From Mesorhizobium sp. ORS 3359 (lineage in GTDB: Bacteria; Pseudomonadota; Alphaproteobacteria; Rhizobiales; Rhizobiaceae), in NCBI GenBank assembly GCA_000824845.1, contig CCNC01000138.1:1-64000 (forward strand): a stretch of DNA of 64,000 nucleotides. Direction: 5' to 3'. The position numbers were made by a program, and so were the translations under genes. Positions 24,906-32,715 of the stretch are shown one piece after another (position 1 is the first letter of the stretch; each line of letters begins with the position of its first letter). The notes under the pieces are model-generated. The model ran no database searches. It was given only the letters and a program-made list of their open reading frames with translations, and was not told the origin of the DNA.

Positions 24906-25646
24906 TCAGCCCGCCTTGGCGAAGCCCGCCACCATCGCCTCGACATCCTTGCGCGCGGCCTCGAGCGCTTCCTCGCTGCGGGCGCGCACGACGAGCTCGG
25001 TCCAGAACTTGCCGTCGCCATATTTGGGATAGGAGCCGATGATGGTGTCGGGATGCGCCTTCTGGATATCGGCCAGTGGCCCGCCGATCAGGCCCTCGCC
25101 GAAGGGGCAGTGTACCGTGGCCGACAGCATTTTGGTGCCGGCCCTGAGCGTCGGCACGACATTGTCGAGCATGGCCTGGAAGATCGACGGCACGCCCGCC
25201 ATGACATGGACATTGCCGATGCGGAAGCCCGGCGCGACGGAGACTGGATTGTCGATATGGTCGGCGCCGCGCGGCATGCGCGCCATGCGCTTGCGCGCTT
25301 CAGTGAATTCGATACCGCGCCCGGCATAGCTCGCCTCGAGCAGGGCGTAAGCCTTGGCGTCATACTCGCAGGGCACGCCGAAAGCCTTGGCGATCGAGTC
25401 GGCGGTGATGTCGTCATGCGTGGGGCCGATGCCGCCGGTGGTGAAGACGTAGGTATAACGGGCGCGCACGGCATTCACCGCCGCAACGATCTCCTCTTCC
25501 TCGTCGGGAACGATGCGCACTTCCTTCAGGTCGATGCCGATCGCCGTCATGATGTCGGCGAGATGGCCGATATTCTTGTCCTTGGTGCGGCCGGAGAGGA
25601 TTTCGTCGCCGATGACGAGCATGGCGGCGGTGACGATTTCAGGCAT
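24906..25646 (-). CDS. CinA-like molybdopterin-binding domain protein (MoCF/COG1058)
   Basis: A 246-residue protein consisting only of the N-terminal half of competence-damage protein CinA. Visible are VIGDEILSGRTKDKN, the TTGGIGPTHDDIT molybdopterin-binding loop, and the NPVSVAPGF and GVPSIF blocks. The C-terminal nicotinamide-nucleotide amidase domain of full CinA is absent, so this is the short COG1058 form, whose role is probably nucleotide pyrophosphatase-like. Start ATG 25646; the longer open frame upstream lies over the divergent hydrolase start. Confidence 0.88.
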   Translation of the reverse strand: MPEIVTAAMLVIGDEILSGRTKDKNIGHLADIMTAIGIDLKEVRIVPDEEEEIVAAVNAVRARYTYVFTTGGIGPTHDDITADSIAKAFGVPCEYDAKAYALLEASYAGRGIEFTEARKRMARMPRGADHIDNPVSVAPGFRIGNVHVMAGVPSIFQAMLDNVVPTLRAGTKMLSATVHCPFGEGLIGGPLADIQKAHPDTIIGSYPKYGDGKFWTELVVRARSEEALEAARKDVEAMVAGFAKAG

Positions 25647-25774
25647 GGCGGACTCCGGCGCAAAAGCTCGCCTGAGATAACGCGCCCTGAAGCCGGCCGC
25701 AATGCGAAAGCCGGATGCGCTTGTGGTGGCGGCCGTCGCGGATATGGTGCGGTCGGTCGAGAGCGGATGAAACC

Positions 25775-26749
25775 ATGCTGATATCGATTGTCCTGTGGCT
25801 GCTCGCGTGCTTGCTCGCCGCGGCCGCCCTTGTCCTGTTTGCCCTGATGCTCGCGACATGGCGGATCGCGGTGAGATCTGAAAGGCTGGTGCCGGCTTGC
25901 GGAAAATTCATCGAGATCGACGGCAACCGCATCCATTATGTGGAAGAAGGCCAGGGCAGGCCGATCGTTTTCCTGCATGGGTTGGGTGCCCAACTCCACC
26001 ATTTCCGCCATACGCTGTTCGGACGTTTCGGCGCCGGCTACCGCCTGATCGCGCTCGACCGGCCGGGCTCGGGTTATTCGGTTCGGACAAGTGGCGCGAG
26101 CGGCCGGCTGCCCGAACAGGCGGACATCGTGCGGCGCTTCATCGAGGAACTGCGGTTGGAACGACCGTTGATCGTCGGCCATTCGCTGGGCGGCGCCGTC
26201 GCGCTTGCGCTCGCCACCGAGCATCCGACGTCGATTTCCGGCGTCGCGCTGCTGTCGCCGCTGACGCATCTCGAAGCGAGGATAGGTCGGCGGTTCGACC
26301 TGCTCTACGTTCCATCGCCGCTGCTGCGCCGGGTCCTGGCCTATACGGCGGCGATACCGCTTAGCCTGCGTTACGCGCAGCCAACGCTGAAATTTATCTT
26401 CGCGCCGCAAGCGGTTCCCGCGGACTACATGATCGCCGGCGGCGGATGGCTCGGGTTGCGCCCGTCCCACTATTTCGCCACCTCCACCGATGTCGTGGCC
26501 GTGGAACGCGACCTTGGCCAAATCGAACGGCGTTACCGCGACATAGCCATGCCGGCTGGCATTCTGTTCGGCACGGGCGATCGTGTGATCGGCGAGGCCG
26601 TCCATGGCGAACCGATGCTGGACGAGATCAGCGGTCTCGACTTCGAACGGGTCGAAGGGATGGGCCACATGCCGCAATTCGCGGAACCCGAACGTGTCGT
26701 CGCGTTCATCCAACGTATCGCCGCACGCGCCTTCGCCGGCGTGAAATGA
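25775..26749 (+). CDS. Alpha/beta hydrolase with N-terminal membrane anchor
   Basis: A 324-residue alpha/beta-fold hydrolase. An uncleaved hydrophobic anchor (about residues 3-28) is followed by the catalytic domain: oxyanion region VFLHGLG, ALDRPGSGYS, the nucleophile elbow GHSLGG, an acid near GTGDRVIG, and the terminal His in GMGHMPQF. The substrate cannot be predicted; the anchor places it at the inner membrane facing the periplasm. ATG 25775 starts directly before the anchor. Divergent from the CinA-like gene. Confidence 0.85.
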   Translation: MLISIVLWLLACLLAAAALVLFALMLATWRIAVRSERLVPACGKFIEIDGNRIHYVEEGQGRPIVFLHGLGAQLHHFRHTLFGRFGAGYRLIALDRPGSGYSVRTSGASGRLPEQADIVRRFIEELRLERPLIVGHSLGGAVALALATEHPTSISGVALLSPLTHLEARIGRRFDLLYVPSPLLRRVLAYTAAIPLSLRYAQPTLKFIFAPQAVPADYMIAGGGWLGLRPSHYFATSTDVVAVERDLGQIERRYRDIAMPAGILFGTGDRVIGEAVHGEPMLDEISGLDFERVEGMGHMPQFAEPERVVAFIQRIAARAFAGVK

Positions 26750-26842
26750 TTTCGGCTGGCGCGCTGCGCGGCAGCCCACGGGGGCGTTCACGAAGCCTCA
26801 CACAAATGTGTCGGACATTACGTTACACCCGCAATTTCTGGT

Positions 26843-26868
26843 GGAACTTTAGACCCCGTCGCAGGGTT
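26843..26868 (+). promoter_or_regulatory. Near-consensus EcfG-type promoter for the small Trp-rich secreted protein
   Basis: GGAAC at 26843-26847, 17 bp, then GGTT at 26865-26868 (consensus CGTT), also fitting the looser RpoE2 form GGAAC-N18/19-TT. It lies about 65 bp before the ATG at 26933. Confidence 0.5.
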
Positions 26869-26881
26869 TCGGTCGTATCGC

Positions 26882-26907
26882 TGTGGGGCTTCGGCCCCAC
26901 ATATTTT
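26882..26907 (+). terminator. Very stable UUCG-loop hairpin with T-run
   Basis: TGTGGGGC, TTCG tetraloop closed by C-G, GCCCCACA, then TATTTT: an 8-bp perfect stem. It has the form of a rho-independent terminator for the hydrolase gene 130 bp upstream. However, it lies between the EcfG-like promoter and the start of the next gene, so it could instead be a 5' leader element of that gene. Confidence 0.6.
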
Positions 26908-26932
26908 GCGATCGACAGAATGGAGGAATCCG

Positions 26933-27208
26933 ATGCTTACAAGACTTATCACAGCTTCGGCGCTGGTGCTGGCCATGGGTGGCGCGGCCATGGCGCAGTC
27001 ATCAGATGACTGGTGGTGGTGGCACCGCGACCATCGTCCCGCCGCGAGCGAGCAAGTAGACCCCTATAGGACCGGCAGCATCAATGGAGGCTCAGGGCTG
27101 AGCACCTCCGGCAACAGCACTGGAGCCATAGGGCCGTGCGCGGACATCACGCCGGGGCCGGACGCCAACTCACAACAGAACGTCAACGACAATTATTGCG
27201 GCAAATAG
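26933..27208 (+). CDS. Small secreted protein with WWWWH motif
   Basis: A 91-residue protein. It has an N-terminal signal peptide (hydrophobic LITASALVLAMGGAAMAQ, cleavage likely after AMA), then SSDDWWWWHRDHRP, a Gly/Ser-rich low-complexity middle, and two cysteines (about residues 68 and 89) that could form one disulfide. No enzyme domain is seen. ATG 26933 is supported by TGGAGGA eight bases upstream. A near-consensus EcfG promoter and a very stable hairpin precede it. Small exported proteins of this type are common among rhizobial stress genes, but function is unknown. Confidence 0.75.
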   Translation: MLTRLITASALVLAMGGAAMAQSSDDWWWWHRDHRPAASEQVDPYRTGSINGGSGLSTSGNSTGAIGPCADITPGPDANSQQNVNDNYCGK

Positions 27209-27287
27209 AGTCGCATAGTCGCCGGCGGCCGGTATGAAAGCCTCGGGCTTTGCCGGTCGCGGAGGGCCCCTCAGTTCTTAGTCCGGG

Positions 27288-27405
27288 CGTTTCACCGTTT
27301 CACGGAAACGGCGGGGCGCCCCATACTGCGCTTTCTACGTGATCCCGAACGAAGGCTGCGCCGTAAAGGCGCCGAGCCTGACCGCACACGTTTCCTGGAT
27401 TGTTA
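27288..27405. repeat. Dispersed two-hairpin repeat, degenerate copy 1
   Basis: It starts with CGTTTCACCGTTTCACGGAA, whose core CCGTTTC-ACG-GAAACGG (27295-27311) is a perfect hairpin, and continues into a decayed version of the second hairpin. It ends at the stop of the DUF2188 gene, so it may also act as that gene's terminator. Confidence 0.65.
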
Positions 27406-27642
27406 ATCCGACACTTCGGTCTGCGGCCGGTCGCGGCCGTCGGCAAGCTCATCGTGCCACTTTCCTTCGGCATCCTCATACTGGATGCCGTCCGTGGTTC
27501 CGGCGACCTGCTGCTCGGACGAGGCGATTTCGGCGGCGCGCAGCGCCTCCTGATGGGTGCGGAAAGTCTCGGAAAACGTCGAGCCGACCTTGTAGGCCCA
27601 GCCGCCATCATGCTCGACGATCTTGTAAGTCAGCTTCGCCAT
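27403..27642 (-). CDS. DUF2188 family small protein
   Basis: A 79-residue protein with the DUF2188 layout: a strand opening YKIVEHDGGWAYKVG, then TFRTHQEALRAAEIASSEQ helix, then the terminal IQYEDAEGKWHDE hairpin. The fold is short and beta-rich; the function is unknown, and family members are often in stress-related settings. It is flanked on both sides by copies of the same dispersed repeat. Start ATG 27642 with GGAGG about eight bases upstream on the minus strand. Confidence 0.85.
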   Translation of the reverse strand: MAKLTYKIVEHDGGWAYKVGSTFSETFRTHQEALRAAEIASSEQQVAGTTDGIQYEDAEGKWHDELADGRDRPQTEVSD

Positions 27643-27670
27643 GAAATCCTCCGGTTAAGAACCGTGCTAG

Positions 27671-27760
27671 CACGTTTCACCGTTTCACGGAAACGGCGAG
27701 ACGCTCTCTGTTTCTACACAATTCCAGACGGAAAACCGATCGCAGTTTTCCTGGAATTGC
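27671..27760. repeat. Dispersed two-hairpin repeat, copy 2 (complete)
   Basis: Hairpin one is CCGTTTC-ACG-GAAACGG (27680-27696). Hairpin two is CAATTCCAGACGGAAAA against TTTTCCTGGAATTG (27719-27759). It lies between the DUF2188 and DUF982 genes. The same sequence recurs at 27288, 28137 and 62026. Confidence 0.75.
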
Positions 27761-28039
27761 TCAATGCAGCTTTCCGTCGGGCAGCCTGTCTTCGGGAACA
27801 AGCACTTCCGATTCCCTGGCCGCCTCGACAAGGGCGCGACGTGCGTCCGCTGGCGAACGATACCCTTCCAGCGCTTTGAGGCAAGTGTCGAGAGCATCAC
27901 GATGGCGCTCGCCGCGATTGAGCGGCCAAACGGTCATCAGGCACTCGGCGGCCTCGCGGGTGCTGCTGATCTGGCGATATTTGCCGACATGGCCGAGCTC
28001 GACCACCACCGGCTTCTCAAAGGGTTTGCTGTCTATCAT
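27761..28039 (-). CDS. DUF982 family small protein
   Basis: A 92-residue protein of the rhizobial DUF982 family. Diagnostic features are the opening FEKPVVVELGHVGKYRQISS, the helix STREAAECLMTVWP, and HRDALDTCLKALEG. Function is unknown. The family is expanded in plant-associated alphaproteobacteria. ATG 28039 is preferred to a TTG nine bases upstream. It lies between two copies of a dispersed hairpin repeat. Confidence 0.82.
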   Translation of the reverse strand: MIDSKPFEKPVVVELGHVGKYRQISSTREAAECLMTVWPLNRGERHRDALDTCLKALEGYRSPADARRALVEAARESEVLVPEDRLPDGKLH

Positions 28040-28136
28040 GGCCGCCAACGTAAAGCGGCCAAATTGGTTGCAGTTGTGGCGAGGATCCTGCGCCCAAACG
28101 TCTCAGGACCCCGCTGACTTCCAGTTTCGTTTTGAC

Positions 28137-28180
28137 GCAATTCCGGACGGAAAGCCGCGTCGCGCTTTTCCTGGAATTGC
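28137..28180. repeat. Dispersed hairpin repeat, copy 3 (second hairpin only)
   Basis: GCAATTCCGGACGGAAAG paired with CTTTTCCTGGAATTGC. It abuts the stop codon of the Old Yellow Enzyme gene at 28182 and probably ends its transcript. Confidence 0.7.
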
Positions 28181-28181
28181 T

Positions 28182-29285
28182 CTAGCTGGCGGCCTTCATC
28201 CAATGCCGCATCGTCGTCACCGAACGCGCCAGCTGGGGCGCCGGATGGATTTCCTCGCCGAACACCGCCGCCGCGCGCCAGCCCCAGCGCGGGTCGGCGA
28301 GGAAGGCGCGGGCCAGTGCCACCATGTCGGCCCGACCACCGGCGACGATCGCCTCTGCCTGGCTCGGATCGTCGATCAGCCCCACGGCGCGCGTCGGAAT
28401 GCCGGCGCCCTTGCGCACGGCTTCCGCCAGATGCACCTGGTAGCCGGGGCCGGGCGGTACCTGCTGCAGGGGCGAATTGCCGCCGCTGGAGCAGCAGATA
28501 TAGGCGATGCCTTCGGCCTTCAGCGCCTTGGCCACCTCGATCGCGTCCTCGACGTCGAAACCGCCGTCGACCCATTCCTTCACCGAAAGGCGCGCACCCA
28601 GCATCATGGTCGGGGCGGCCTTCCTAACCGCCCTGGCGATTTCGACCGCGAAGCGCATGCGGTTCTCCAACGACCCGCCCCAGCGGTCCGTCCGCTGGTT
28701 GGAGAGCGGCGAGAGGAACTGGAAGATCAGATAGCCATGCGCGGCGTGCAGTTCGGCGAAGTCGAAGCCGGCGCGTTCGGCGCGCACGGCCGACTGCGCA
28801 AAACGCGCAATGAGCTCAAGAATTTCCTCATCTTCCAACGCGTGCGGCACATTCCAGCCCTTGTCATAGGCAATGGCGGAGGCAGAAACGGTCTGCCAGG
28901 GATCTTCGCCGGGCTGCAGCGGACCGCCGCCTTCCCAGGGTCTGCGGTTGGAGGCCTTGCGGCCGGCATGGGCAAGCTGGACGCCGAATTTCGTGCCGGG
29001 CGCGGCGACGCGCCTGGCGGCGTCGAGCGTGCGCTTGGCGGCCGCCTCGTTGTCTTCCGAGTAGAGGCCGAGGCAGCCATGCGTGATGCGCCCGCGCCGC
29101 TCGACATCGGTCATCTCGACGGTGACCATGCCGGCGCCCGACATTGCCAGGTTCATCCAGTGATAAAGATGCCAGTCGCTGGCCGAGCCGTCCTCGGCAG
29201 AATACTGGCACATGGGGGCGACCGCGATGCGATTGGGGAAGGTGAGGTCGCCGAGAGTGATCGGCTGGAAAAGCGATGACGTCAT
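28182..29285 (-). CDS. NADH:flavin oxidoreductase, Old Yellow Enzyme family (YqjM-like)
   Basis: A 367-residue FMN-dependent ene-reductase of the YqjM class, which reduces activated C=C bonds with NAD(P)H. Features are the opening LFQPITLGDLTFPNRIAVAPMCQYS (Cys redox modulator), the substrate-binding His pair in ELHAAHGYL, and the FMN-phosphate region near VGLIDDPSQAEAIVAGGRADMVALARAFLADP. Start ATG 29285 (MTSSLFQ); the frame is open upstream but lies over the divergent NUDIX gene. The natural substrate is unknown. Confidence 0.93.
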   Translation of the reverse strand: MTSSLFQPITLGDLTFPNRIAVAPMCQYSAEDGSASDWHLYHWMNLAMSGAGMVTVEMTDVERRGRITHGCLGLYSEDNEAAAKRTLDAARRVAAPGTKFGVQLAHAGRKASNRRPWEGGGPLQPGEDPWQTVSASAIAYDKGWNVPHALEDEEILELIARFAQSAVRAERAGFDFAELHAAHGYLIFQFLSPLSNQRTDRWGGSLENRMRFAVEIARAVRKAAPTMMLGARLSVKEWVDGGFDVEDAIEVAKALKAEGIAYICCSSGGNSPLQQVPPGPGYQVHLAEAVRKGAGIPTRAVGLIDDPSQAEAIVAGGRADMVALARAFLADPRWGWRAAAVFGEEIHPAPQLARSVTTMRHWMKAAS

Positions 29286-29438
29286 GAAGCGGGCTCCTGG
29301 AGAGATACCGCTATCTAGGCAGTCGCGGCGCTCCGCGCCAGACACGAGCCGGTGAAACTGCCGCTGGACCAGTCGCTTTCCAGGATTGCGTAGTGGCGCT
29401 TTCGACGCTACCCCTTTGCCGCCACCAAGGAGATCGTC

Positions 29439-30017
29439 ATGGAAGATCGCATTCGCATCCGTTCCGAGGAGGTCCTTTCGGACGACTGGGCGGTGCTGAA
29501 GAAGACGGTGCTCGATTATCGCCGCCGCGACGGGCGGTGGGAGACGCAGATCCGCCAGACCTACGATCGCGGCGACGGCGCGGTGATCCTGCCGTTCGAT
29601 CCGCAGCGCTCGACCGTGCTCCTGGTGCGGCAGTTCCGCTTCCCGGCTTACGCCGTGGGTCACCGCGAGCCGCTGATCGAGGCCTGCGCCGGGCTGCTCG
29701 ACGAAAACGATCCCGAAACCGCCATCCGCAAGGAAGCGGAGGAGGAACTGGGTTACCGCTTGAAGGACATCGAGCGGCTGTTCGCGCCATTCATGAGCCC
29801 CGGGAGCGTGACGGAGCGGCTCTGGTTCTTCACCGCGCGCTATTCGCCGGCCGACCGCATTTCCGACGGCGGCGGCGCGCCGGAGGAGGGCGAGGACATC
29901 GAGGTTCTGGAAATACCACTGGACGAAGCGTTGGCCGCCATTGCCGATGGACGTATTGTCGATGCCAAGACGATCATCCTGATCCAGCACTTGAAGCTCA
30001 ACCCGATCAAGGCTTGA
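29439..30017 (+). CDS. NUDIX hydrolase, NudK/ADP-ribose pyrophosphatase-like
   Basis: A 192-residue NUDIX enzyme. The box reads ACAGLLDENDPETAIRKEAEEELGY (about residues 86-110), with the preceding VLLVRQFRFPAYAVG strand and the downstream MSPGSVTERLWFFTA stretch, as in GDP-mannose pyrophosphatase NudK and ADP-ribose pyrophosphatases. It likely hydrolyses a nucleotide-sugar. Start ATG 29439. Divergent from the Old Yellow Enzyme gene and convergent with the membrane protein that follows. Confidence 0.9.
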   Translation: MEDRIRIRSEEVLSDDWAVLKKTVLDYRRRDGRWETQIRQTYDRGDGAVILPFDPQRSTVLLVRQFRFPAYAVGHREPLIEACAGLLDENDPETAIRKEAEEELGYRLKDIERLFAPFMSPGSVTERLWFFTARYSPADRISDGGGAPEEGEDIEVLEIPLDEALAAIADGRIVDAKTIILIQHLKLNPIKA

Positions 30018-30039
30018 TGGGCATCACCGCGTCAAAGGC

Positions 30040-31857
30040 TCATTGGCCCATGGCAGGACACTGGCCGGCGGGGCCGCCCGACGCTGGATATCGATAGATG
30101 CGCAGCGGCCCCGCAACGGGGCATTCCGTCAACCACTCCGGAGCCTTTCCCGTGGCCAACCGGCTGGCCAATGGAAACCGGGCTTCGACCGGCTGAAGGG
30201 CCGTTTCCTCCACACGGCAGACCGCGACATGGGTGGCCTTGGTTTGATCGAGAAGCTGCGTCGGGTCGGACGTAGCCGGATCAAAAAATCTAAGGACGCG
30301 CTCGATGCCCTTGGCCGATGTGTGAAAAGGGACGGCCACGACGTCGAGTTCCTCAGGAGACCCCAAAGCGGCGATCCCGATATCGGGAGGCGCGAACAGT
30401 CTCGCGCCCTTCGGCCAAATAAAATCCGGGCCGCTGCTGGCTTGCGCGCAGGCATTGGCGATGTCGACGCCAAGCAGCTTTGCAGCCCGAGGGGGCCAGA
30501 CCACATAGCTTAGAAGAAGGGCAGCAATGACCGCCACGCCCGGGGCGGCCAGAAGCCAGGCGCGCGGCAACTTGTCCGTCGACCTGGCTGCGAAATAGCG
30601 CCTCAGCGGCAGGCTGGCTGGAATGCCCTGATGGACGAGCAAGGCAACCCCGGGGCCGACGAAGAGCGGAAAAAACCGCAGGTACCTTAGATAAAGCAGT
30701 CCCAACAGGAGGCCGACAGCCGAAAAGACCGCCAGGACCCACCAGGCTCGCTTCCTTGTCGAGGCGGTAATGGCCAAAATGCATGTCGCCGCCGTGCCCA
30801 GAATGGCGACGAAAAACCGTGCGAAACGATCGGAGCCCAGAAAGTCCGCGCTGAAGAAGATGCTGCGTTCCTGCTCGATGCGGGAGAGCCAATTGTCGCG
30901 AACATAGTCGCTGAGACCGACGAGCGGGCCGCCCGCGCATTGGGGGAAGAGGAAGACGAGCATCGCGGCGGTCGCGCCGGCACCGGCCAAAAGGCACAGG
31001 GCGCGTATGTACCAGCGTCCAATTCCTCTGGTCAGCGAGACACCTGCAAGCACGGCGCCGGCAGTCGCAAGCGCGGTGAGGTGCAAAAGCGAATAGCGGT
31101 CGCAAGCGGCGCTTTTGTAGGCGTCGGGTCCCACGACCACAAAGAATGCGGCAATGCCGGCGGCCGCCAGCGCCAGACCGTACGCCCCTAGGTCCTTGGC
31201 TGCATCCTTCGTTCCGGCGATGAATACCAATGCGTAGAAGCCGGCCGGAAGAACAAGGAACGGCGCCATTTCGGCGCTGATCGCGGTGGACAGAGCCATT
31301 AGGGCGCCGTTCAATCCGGCGGCAACCGGCGCGCCACGGATCGTCAGCAGCACCGCCCCCAGGAGGATGAGCATCTGCAGGTTGTGGTAGTCGATGCGCC
31401 AGGGCTGGAATTCCGAAAACGCGGGCAGCCCGGCGAAGGCGGCGACGCTCAGCACCACGCCTGGATGGTCGAACTCGAATTCCCTGATCACGAGGAAAAG
31501 CAGGGTTAAAGCGGCCAGGAGGAGCAGGAGCGGCACGGTGAACGCGGCGGCGGATAAGGCAGTTCCCATCCCGACAAAAGGCGCCAGCGCGATGGCTAGC
31601 AACGCATAGGGCGCATCGACGATCCAGGGCCAGTGCGAGACCATGGGCTCGGGCTGGGCGATACCGGTCAGCGTTCTGTCGAACGGATTGCCCGTGTGCA
31701 GAAGATGCCTGATTTCATGCAGCTTCATGAGATCGTCGACGTCGCCGTTGGGCATGTTGCCGAGCAACAGGAGCAGGCTCAGAACCGTACTGAGCGCCAG
31801 CCAGACGAATACGACCGGGGCAGGCGTGTGGCGAAAAATCGCCTTGATCGTCGACAT
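30040..31857 (-). CDS. Polytopic membrane protein, possible GT-C glycosyltransferase
   Basis: A 605-residue protein with about eleven hydrophobic segments across residues 15-450 and a soluble C-terminal periplasmic domain. The first loop carries GNMPNGDVDDLMKLHEIRHLL, an acidic pair where GT-C glycosyltransferases place their catalytic Asp. I do not recognise a named family, and no neighbouring sugar or lipid genes help. ATG 31857 was chosen over the longer frame because it leads directly into the first membrane segment. A tRNA-Leu gene lies 92 bp upstream on the same strand. Confidence 0.7.
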   Translation of the reverse strand: MSTIKAIFRHTPAPVVFVWLALSTVLSLLLLLGNMPNGDVDDLMKLHEIRHLLHTGNPFDRTLTGIAQPEPMVSHWPWIVDAPYALLAIALAPFVGMGTALSAAAFTVPLLLLLAALTLLFLVIREFEFDHPGVVLSVAAFAGLPAFSEFQPWRIDYHNLQMLILLGAVLLTIRGAPVAAGLNGALMALSTAISAEMAPFLVLPAGFYALVFIAGTKDAAKDLGAYGLALAAAGIAAFFVVVGPDAYKSAACDRYSLLHLTALATAGAVLAGVSLTRGIGRWYIRALCLLAGAGATAAMLVFLFPQCAGGPLVGLSDYVRDNWLSRIEQERSIFFSADFLGSDRFARFFVAILGTAATCILAITASTRKRAWWVLAVFSAVGLLLGLLYLRYLRFFPLFVGPGVALLVHQGIPASLPLRRYFAARSTDKLPRAWLLAAPGVAVIAALLLSYVVWPPRAAKLLGVDIANACAQASSGPDFIWPKGARLFAPPDIGIAALGSPEELDVVAVPFHTSAKGIERVLRFFDPATSDPTQLLDQTKATHVAVCRVEETALQPVEARFPLASRLATGKAPEWLTECPVAGPLRIYRYPASGGPAGQCPAMGQ

Positions 31858-31949
31858 CCTAAGCTCTTCCCCTTTGCCCGGCTCGCGGGCCGCCACCCGA
31901 AGTTCGAGCGAAGAATGGCCCCGCCACCCGAAGCTCGAAGAGCAAAGGG

Positions 31950-32035
31950 TGGTGCGGACGACGGGAATCGAACCCGTACGATCAGAGATCGAGGGATTTT
32001 AAGTCCCTTGCGTCTACCAATTCCGCCACGTCCGC
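31950..32035 (-). tRNA. tRNA-Leu (anticodon UAA)
   Basis: On the minus strand the 5' acceptor arm GCGGACG pairs with CGTCCGC followed by A and an encoded CCA. The anticodon stem-loop is GGGA-CTTAAAA-TCCC, giving anticodon UAA. A variable arm (TCGATCTCTGATCGTA region) makes it a class II tRNA, as required for leucine. The T-arm GGGTTCGATTCCC is intact. Length is 86 nt including CCA. Confidence 0.97.
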
Positions 32036-32046
32036 AGGCGTGCCCT

Positions 32047-32074
32047 TTTCAGATGCCTGATTTGAGCCGTCAAG
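32047..32074 (-). promoter_or_regulatory. Probable promoter of tRNA-Leu
   Basis: On the minus strand CTTGAC (32074-32069), a 16-bp spacer, then CTGAAA (32052-32047). The -35 is the exact rhizobial consensus; the -10 is weak. The implied start is about five bases before the mature tRNA end. Confidence 0.45.
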
Positions 32075-32224
32075 CGATGTTTCGGACCGACTGATTTTAC
32101 ATAGCCAGCCAGCATGCGATGGATGTCCGAATTTAATATTAGCGATATGTAAAATGCAAAGTCCGCCAAACCGGTTTCGTTAGCCTTTCTGTTCCAGCAT
32201 CGAGCCGGCTTTGATGGTGGAACC

Positions 32225-32452
32225 ATGCGTGGGCCAGGCTGGATCCGGGGGCTGCGGGAGGAGGAGGCGCGGCAGCTGCGCTGCGAGATCGATCGGCTCG
32301 AGCGCGATCTGATCAAAGCCGCCAATTCGAAGGCCAAATGCAACCTGCACGACGTCGCGCATACGCTGCGCTGGCAGAAGGCCCGGCTCCAGCGATTGGA
32401 AGAATGCCTCGCCGCCATGCCGGCCGGAAAGATCGCTTCGGACGGGTCCTGA
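32225..32452 (+). CDS. Small hypothetical coiled-coil protein
   Basis: A 75-residue ORF with a continuous charged helix (residues about 8-60, EEEARQLRCEIDRLERDLIKA and RWQKARLQRLEECLAA) that would form a coiled coil. No family is recognised. A weak GGTGG lies before the ATG. The opposite strand is also open over part of the region, so coding status is uncertain. Confidence 0.4.
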   Translation: MRGPGWIRGLREEEARQLRCEIDRLERDLIKAANSKAKCNLHDVAHTLRWQKARLQRLEECLAAMPAGKIASDGS

Positions 32453-32484
32453 TCGGTCCGATTGCAACCTTGCGTCGAGGCTTA

Positions 32485-32496
32485 ACCAATATTGGT
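32485..32496. repeat. 12-bp perfect palindrome
   Basis: ACCAATATTGGT within the 263-bp gap (32453-32715) between the small ORF and the porin gene's 3' end. It may be a protein-binding site. The rest of the gap shows nothing I can name. Confidence 0.3.
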
Positions 32497-32715
32497 CCTG
32501 CGCTTGCTGAGCAGGGGCACATTGGGAAGTGGCGCGATCGCGGAATTACGGTTTGCGGGGAGGCCGTTAGGTTAGCCCACAAGGCGGTTCGATCCGCCGA
32601 GGCCGGCGTCTACCAGGCCCCTACCCATTCCCCCGCCCCCTGCGGGCGCCGGCCACCTGATTTCCAAGAGACAATACAGGATGGCGCCTCAGCACTGGCG
32701 CTGCTGCGGCAAGTC

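Noticed and set aside
32180-32467. A 95-codon minus-strand ORF overlapping the small coiled-coil ORF
   Set aside because: Its composition is less protein-like and it lacks a ribosome-binding site. The plus-strand ORF is the better, though still uncertain, candidate.
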